A stretch of 64,000 bases of DNA, from NCBI RefSeq assembly GCF_014529535.1, contig NW_023503313.1, positions 1,414,796 to 1,478,795 of the forward strand, written 5' to 3'. The translations under genes and the position numbers were made by a program. Origin of the DNA: Bradysia coprophila (lineage: Eukaryota; Arthropoda; Insecta; Diptera; Sciaridae). Positions 59,231-64,000 of this stretch are shown here, in pieces (within the stretch, counting starts at the first letter, position 1; every line of letters starts with the position of its first letter). Under the pieces are notes generated by a model. The model was not told where the DNA came from, did not search any database, and saw nothing but the letters and a program-made list of their open reading frames with translations.

Positions 59231-60602
59231 AGTAGTGTTTTGTGTGTTACTTAATCTTACACCGCCACTTGTTTATCAATAACATTTGGATTCAACAATA
59301 TTGTATTCGACAACGGATTCGGTTTTTTTTGTGTTTAAATGAAACATCTGTTTTAAATATTGAATGACAAAATTGGTTAGAAAAATGATTTATCGATAAC
59401 GACAGAAACCAAAAAAAAATATTTTAAATTAAATCATAAATCTAAATTAATTAGAACAGAGCGTACACATATCACACCACAGCACATGCATGAATTGATG
59501 ATTTCATTTGTGTAATTGAAACAAAACAAAATTGGAATTAGAAAAACAATTTTCTTTAATTGGAACACATTACGTTAGTGTGAAAATTGATAAAAGAAAT
59601 TACTTTTTCCACCGAGAAACTTTGCATCGAGAGAAGGTCTAATCTCCCGTGTATTTAAAACCGGACCCATCAAACAAAAAAATGAAAATAAAAAATCAAA
59701 ATGAAAAAAAAAAGAACAAAAATGAAAAGCTTTGAAATCTAAAAGCGTAATATTCCAAAAATAAATTAATCACCAAGTTATTCAACCAACATCAATGTTA
59801 AAATAAAAATATTGTACACCAGAGCATGTAAAAAAAGTAAAACGAAATGAAGAACGATGTATACCTAAAGAACATCACTGAAAAAATACACTACGGGATC
59901 GTTCATGTTCTTTGTTAAAATTGAATGTTAAACATTACAATTTCAGGATGCAAATTTCGATCATTATCACATTTGATAAATGTATTGATTTCAGTAACAT
60001 GTACAGATATGACCGTAGTCAACCACAATTTCACTATTTTTGTAAATAAAACAATTTTTTTTTCTTCTTATTATTTAAAAACGGGAAGCACTCGTACGAG
60101 TAGTAGTACTTTTCATGTCTCTACAATATTAAATGATTTTTTCCGTATGCAATTGCGTGGACCATTTTATGGAAATTTTTTCTTATCGGTGTCGGCACTT
60201 TTTTTTACAATATAACGAAAAAAACTTCATTTTAACACTTTAACTAATTAAACAGTTTGTTAAGAATAAAACAAAGGTGGGGCAGAAATTTCATTCGTTT
60301 TTTAATACTATTCGCAATTTTTTTTTGTGTTTGATAGAAATGGAATGTAAAATATCTCTCTCTTTTGTATGGTTTGGATTTTGTAGAACGGATTGTGGTT
60401 CACTTTTTGTAATGTTTTATGCCGGCCATTAAAAAATGCCGGCTCAGAGCAGAGTATATGCGCAGTTTACGTGAACTGTGGACTCTGTGCCTGTATGAAT
60501 TGCATCACCGTGTTGCACAAAGTCGATTTTCGGAAGGTTCTGAAAGAACTGGTTAAGACACTTACGAAGGCACATAAATTTTGACAAATCGACAAATTTT
60601 TT

Positions 60603-60700
60603 TAAACACACTAAAAACAGATTGTACGAAAAGAAGACTTGAAAAATAGATTATTTTTATTCAAGTTGACGTTTGACACAATCTGTAATGAGTGTGTTTA
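60603..60700. repeat. 98-bp inverted repeat
   Basis: TAAACACACTAAAAACAGAT pairs with ATCTGTAATGAGTGTGTTTA; inside, GACTTGAAAAATAG pairs loosely with TTTTTATTCAAGT. MITE-like. Confidence 0.65.
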
Positions 60701-61511
60701 ATAACACCACATTCGTGATCACCTTGGATTTTTGTAGTACTTTAGGTCTAAGTTAAAGTTTATGTGTGTGTTACAATAATAAACTTTGTGTAACAAGTTG
60801 AAGACAACTAGAATAAAACTCGATTTAAAAAAAATTAAACGTATTCAAGTGTTCTTCATTTCGATACGCGCGTCTGGCGTATATTATACAGACTGTTCCG
60901 TGATTTACAAAAAAGAGTCCGGTGATTTATAGGTAGTCTCCGAATCTTTTAATGTCAAGTATCTAAACTAGTATAAACCTTGAATCAGGTAAAATTTTCT
61001 GCACCTAAACTCCAATATTTATAAAATCAATTTTGATCTTAACACTTAGGAATTTAGTTGGAGGCATTCCTCGACTATTTAAGTAAAGTCCAGGGTGCTG
61101 AAAGTTGACAAGCCGCAATTAATTTCAATGTGTACTCAATTATAGTAAAGAAGTGGAATATTTGTATAAAAATTTCAGCTCGCTTTCAGGTTCAAATGAA
61201 ACCAGATTCAAGTCGGTTACTTTTTTAAATTTATCTGACCTGAACTCCTAGATCGACCTGTTTTTCACCTGCTTCGAGCTTTGGCACTATAACTCATTCT
61301 TAGGTATTTTTTATGGCTCCGCTCTAGCCGCAAAACTTCGCACCTGTTATTCTATTTTCTATTTTCCTCCAGAGGTTAGCACATTTTCACTACGAAATCT
61401 TTGTATTGCTTCAGTAATTTAGATGTTACAGACCAAAACAACAATTAAAAATAATTCATTACGAGGTGCGAATAACCTTTTTACAAAAACATTAATTTGT
61501 TACATACACAC

Positions 61512-61660
61512 AGTTCGGGTGAGAAAATGTCTCCCTTCAAAACACAGACGTTTTCTCCCCCGAACTGTCATCAGAAAAAGCGCCAATAAAACGTCATTTT
61601 CTCATGGGCTTTCGAGTGAAGAAAATAACTTTAATCACACCGCACAAAAGAAAAGTAAAT
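61512..61660 (+). repeat. short hairpin and repeat shared with 57.3 kb
   Basis: AGTTCGGGTGAGAAAATGTC pairs with GACGTTTTCTCCCCCGAACT (61512-61567). The following CGAACTGTCATCAGAAAAAG and GAGTGAAGAAAATAA also occur at about 57335-57400 in the phosphatase intron, so it belongs to a dispersed family. Confidence 0.5.
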
Positions 61661-62097
61661 TTTCTATTAGGGAATCGTTAGCGTGTGCGAAATAGATGCA
61701 AGACATGGTTGAAAATTTGATAATTTGACATAATTCCAGAATAGTTTATGTATACTAAAGAACCGTACAAACTTTGCTGCCTTCAGCCTTCGTGAGTGTG
61801 ATTCGTCCTCACAGAACATAGGACTGAATTAGTTTCTGTTGAAAGTGGTGGCACAATTTTTAAATTATTTTATTTCCGCGAAAAGCGTGTGTGGAACATG
61901 TGGAATGCTTCTGCACACACTTTTGGGAAAATTTTTAATGTAAAAGTGAACACAACATGACAGCTGAGGAAACCGGTTTTTTTGTTTTGTTAGTTTGGCA
62001 ACGTTTGTAAGATTTTACCCCTGTCAAATGTTTACAATTATTAATTAAATTCGATTTTGACTTGCAATAAAAATTGAATTAATTCAAAGAAAATAAG

Positions 62098-62651
62098 ATG
62101 CTGCTGCTAATCAGTTCAATTTGCTTTTTAATGACATTCATTCAACGAATAGTTGATTTGGTAAGTACCATCCTGAACAAATTGCCATATTCCACTGATA
62201 TCCAACATACTCTTCATAAACATTCAAGATCCTTCCACGAATATCATTTGCTAGCGCAGCTGAAAGACGACTAGAAAAAGACTTAATGGACATGAAGCAA
62301 CAGCAAATCAAATTATCACCACGAGACGATTATACAGCGTTCGTGCGTCTAGATCGGAAGATAAACGAAACGCAAGCCTATCTTTTAGACCGTAAAACGA
62401 AATTAGCAAATAAAAAATTAGTCTTAAAATATGGCCTGTCCTATGCAACGTATGGTGTGTTAACATTTGTTCTAATTGTCATATCGTTCCTGTATCGAAC
62501 GACACCAGTCATTGTGTTTGATAGCAGATTCGACTTTACACCATTCGGATTCATTATGAGATTTCCCACGGGAATCTCTGGAGCTGTGTCGATACCGTTT
62601 TGGATTTTTGTAAATAGTTTTGTATCGAAGAACATTGCATCCTATTTTTGA
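62098..62651 (+). CDS. GET1: GET1/WRB (CHD5) tail-anchored protein insertion receptor
   Basis: Two exons, 62098-62160 and 62229-62651, with a 68-bp phase-0 intron (TTTG|GTAAGT). The protein is 161 residues (human WRB 174). It has an N-terminal transmembrane helix (LLLISSICFLMTF), a coiled-coil loop (residues about 33-80, AERRLEKDLMDMKQQQIKLS, ending LDRKTKLANKK) that in the family binds the TRC40/GET3 ATPase, and two C-terminal helices (YGVLTFVLIVISFLY, AVSIPFWIFVNSF). The YARLDRKINE-like word (VRLDRKINE) and RFPTGISGAVSI match the family pattern. The protein acts in the ER membrane with CAMLG/GET2 to insert tail-anchored proteins. No damage seen. Confidence 0.92.
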
Positions 62652-62715
62652 AGAATAACAAATTTTATTGTACAAACGAAGTGAGGTGTTTGTTTCGTGT
62701 TCTCTTCGCTCACAG

Positions 62716-62817
62716 CAACGGGACCAACAGAAGAAGGAGGAGGCGATTAACGGATCCATCCATGAACATTTTCAGCTGAAGATTTATCGAATGAGCAAAA
62801 CGCGGCAAAATGTGTAA
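62716..62817 (+). CDS. possible alternative terminal exon downstream of GET1
   Basis: A strong acceptor (TTCTCTTCGCTCACAG) precedes 34 codons ending TAA. The frame is charged and exon-like: it begins QRDQQKKEEAIN and ends KTRQNV. A phase-0 GT donor exists in GET1 at 62610 (TTT|GTAAAT), which would replace the last GET1 residues. The peptide is not recognised. It may be an alternative 3' exon, part of an unseen gene, or chance. Confidence 0.3.
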   Translation, partial: QRDQQKKEEAINGSIHEHFQLKIYRMSKTRQNV

Positions 62818-63554
62818 TCCGACTGCAACAATAACTTGTTGCATGGTTGCATCGAATCTATGTCAACGGCTAACTAAAATATTGAAAAGCAACTACTGTG
62901 ACCAACTTTTATCAACTACTTTTAAAATGTCAGACGGATTGCAGTGTTAATGAACGACATGATTTCAATTTGCACAAATCCTGAAAGTTTTCTAACGTTC
63001 CTAATTGCATGTCCAATAAAACTGTTCAAACAGTTAATCGGTCCCAACGAATTGGGGTCCCAAAGTGGAACACTTTTGTTTTCATCGACACAAAATCTGC
63101 AAACAAAAAACTTTGTCTTCAGCCTGGGCAAATCTACTGAAATTTCAATCGAAGCTTAAGTGCGAGGTAAGTGAGTTAAATCGGTTTAGGAGTCGGATAA
63201 AATTGTATAACACTTCCGTGGGATTTCCATGTGAGATCGAAACTAGTTGGTGGATCCATCTTGACTTTCTGGAGAGGTCCCGAAAAATATAGAACTTCGA
63301 CTTTAAAGGTCAAGTTATTCACAAGTCTTAGGGCTATATGTCAGACCAGGTTAAAAGCAGGTCGTTATTTTGGGAATATTTTTTAATTTTTTTTTTAAGA
63401 ATTCCTAAAAATAGACTCCGGTTACAAGAACGTTTGGTGGAATTATTCCTTGATTTTTACGGGTAATTCCTAGGAGGCTGAATATTTACGACTCGAATAC
63501 TGAATGATAGCAAAACAATTCCAATGAGATTCAGTGTAGCACTTTTTGTATATT
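62818..63554. other. gap between GET1 and the minus-strand BTB-like gene
   Basis: Convergent 3' ends. Overlapping open frames on both strands (about 62922-63159) show no family match. No repeat noticed. Confidence 0.45.
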
Positions 63555-64000
63555 TTACGTAATCATGTTTTGTATAGTACACACCACCGCATCTAATATC
63601 ATCTGATTCCATTCCGTATCATATTCGGAATTGTCTGCTTCCCTAAACATATTCACTTTCAATTCAGCAAAAATGCTGGCACTTAAATAGTAATTAATGG
63701 CTAGTTCCGTCAGTTCGGGCTTGTGATTCAACATGGAAAACCGGAATATTTTCAGCACTGTACTCTCATTCAGCATGCACACGATTACATTGAACACATC
63801 CTCTTCCAATTCGGTTAGCATGTAAATCTTTGTCATGTCGTATGTCTCCAGCACAGCGGTTATCAAATCGGAGCCGGGCACATGCAGCGACTGGTTGTTC
63901 GATGATTGCAAGATCACATGGAGAAAGTATTTGACTCCTTCAATCGTTTGATTCGTTAAATTGATTCGTTTCTCGTGAGACTCTTTGAAGTCGGTGTTCA
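63555..64000 (-). CDS. 3' end of a probable BTB/POZ-domain protein (partial)
   Basis: A minus-strand frame is open from the window edge to TAG/TAA-type stop at 63555-63557, about 147 residues, with no intron seen. It reads VKYFLHVILQSSNNQ, then DLITAVLETYDMTKIYML and ELEEDVFNVIVCML, STVLKIFRFSML, ELTELAINYYLSASIF. The pattern of LL..A..Y....L, followed by helices with L..C..F(I/L) spacing, resembles the end of a BTB domain plus the 3-box/BACK start. Assignment is by pattern only. The 5' part, with the rest of the BTB fold, lies beyond 64000. Alternative: an unrelated all-helical protein. Confidence 0.55.
   Translation of the reverse strand, partial: NTDFKESHEKRINLTNQTIEGVKYFLHVILQSSNNQSLHVPGSDLITAVLETYDMTKIYMLTELEEDVFNVIVCMLNESTVLKIFRFSMLNHKPELTELAINYYLSASIFAELKVNMFREADNSEYDTEWNQMILDAVVCTIQNMIT

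Larger units (their letters stand above)
59231..62097. other. intergenic region between phosphatase 5' end and GET1
   Basis: It presumably holds the divergent promoters of the minus-strand phosphatase and plus-strand GET1 genes. Inverted repeats lie at 60603-60700 and 61512-61567. No coding sequence recognised. Confidence 0.5.

Noticed and set aside
62922..63292. Overlapping frames downstream of GET1
   Set aside because: Frames on both strands of equal length, no motif, and no promoter or splice context.

Overview
The window is AT-rich nuclear DNA of an animal, almost certainly an insect and probably a nematoceran dipteran such as a fungus gnat or midge. The evidence is small genes with GT-AG introns, introns of 5 kb or more filled with short inverted-repeat transposons, and insect-type genes (a Ptp99A-type receptor phosphatase, a luciferase-like acyl-CoA synthetase, a group III secreted phospholipase A2). 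The taxon is inferred. There is no sign of bacterial operons, CRISPR or rRNA, and I saw no convincing tRNA gene.

Layout. 1-6.4 kb: a DNA transposon with two genes on the + strand, a companion protein (exons near 35-316, 902-1073 and 2035-2480) and an apparently intact 794-aa zinc-finger/DDE-type transposase (3561-6359, one intron). Foldback repeats lie between and after them. 12.6-21.9 kb: a six-exon secreted phospholipase A2 gene (+). Its second intron holds a 176-bp Tc1-like MITE, a 967-bp foldback element flanked by GCAA and a 117-bp hairpin. 22.67-24.42 kb: a 1750-bp non-autonomous element with a 9-bp target duplication. 26.3-26.8 kb: an unassigned GC-rich block. 27.2-33.6 kb: an AGTRAP-like membrane protein gene (+), with an apparent 1-nt deletion in a C run. 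35.8-36.2 kb: a 409-bp hAT-like MITE with an 8-bp target duplication. 37.3-37.9 kb: TSPO (-). 41.8-44.2 kb: a seven-exon acyl-CoA synthetase/luciferase-like gene (+). 49.7-59.2 kb: an 11-exon Ptp99A-type receptor tyrosine phosphatase (-), whose 5.3-kb first intron holds a 522-bp near-perfect palindrome. 62.1-62.65 kb: the GET1/WRB tail-anchored protein receptor (+). 63.55-64.0 kb: the 3' end of a probable BTB/POZ protein (-), cut by the window edge.

The host genes are unrelated single loci. Membrane biology (TSPO, AGTRAP, GET1, receptor PTP) and lipid metabolism (PLA2, acyl-CoA synthetase) recur, but nothing shows they work together. The unusual content is the repeat landscape: about 20 separate inverted-repeat elements, several with clear target duplications, two very long hairpins inside introns, and a three-copy structured repeat with tRNA-like promoter boxes. 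All splice junctions were deduced by eye from reading frame and GT/AG signals, and gene-model lengths were checked for phase consistency.
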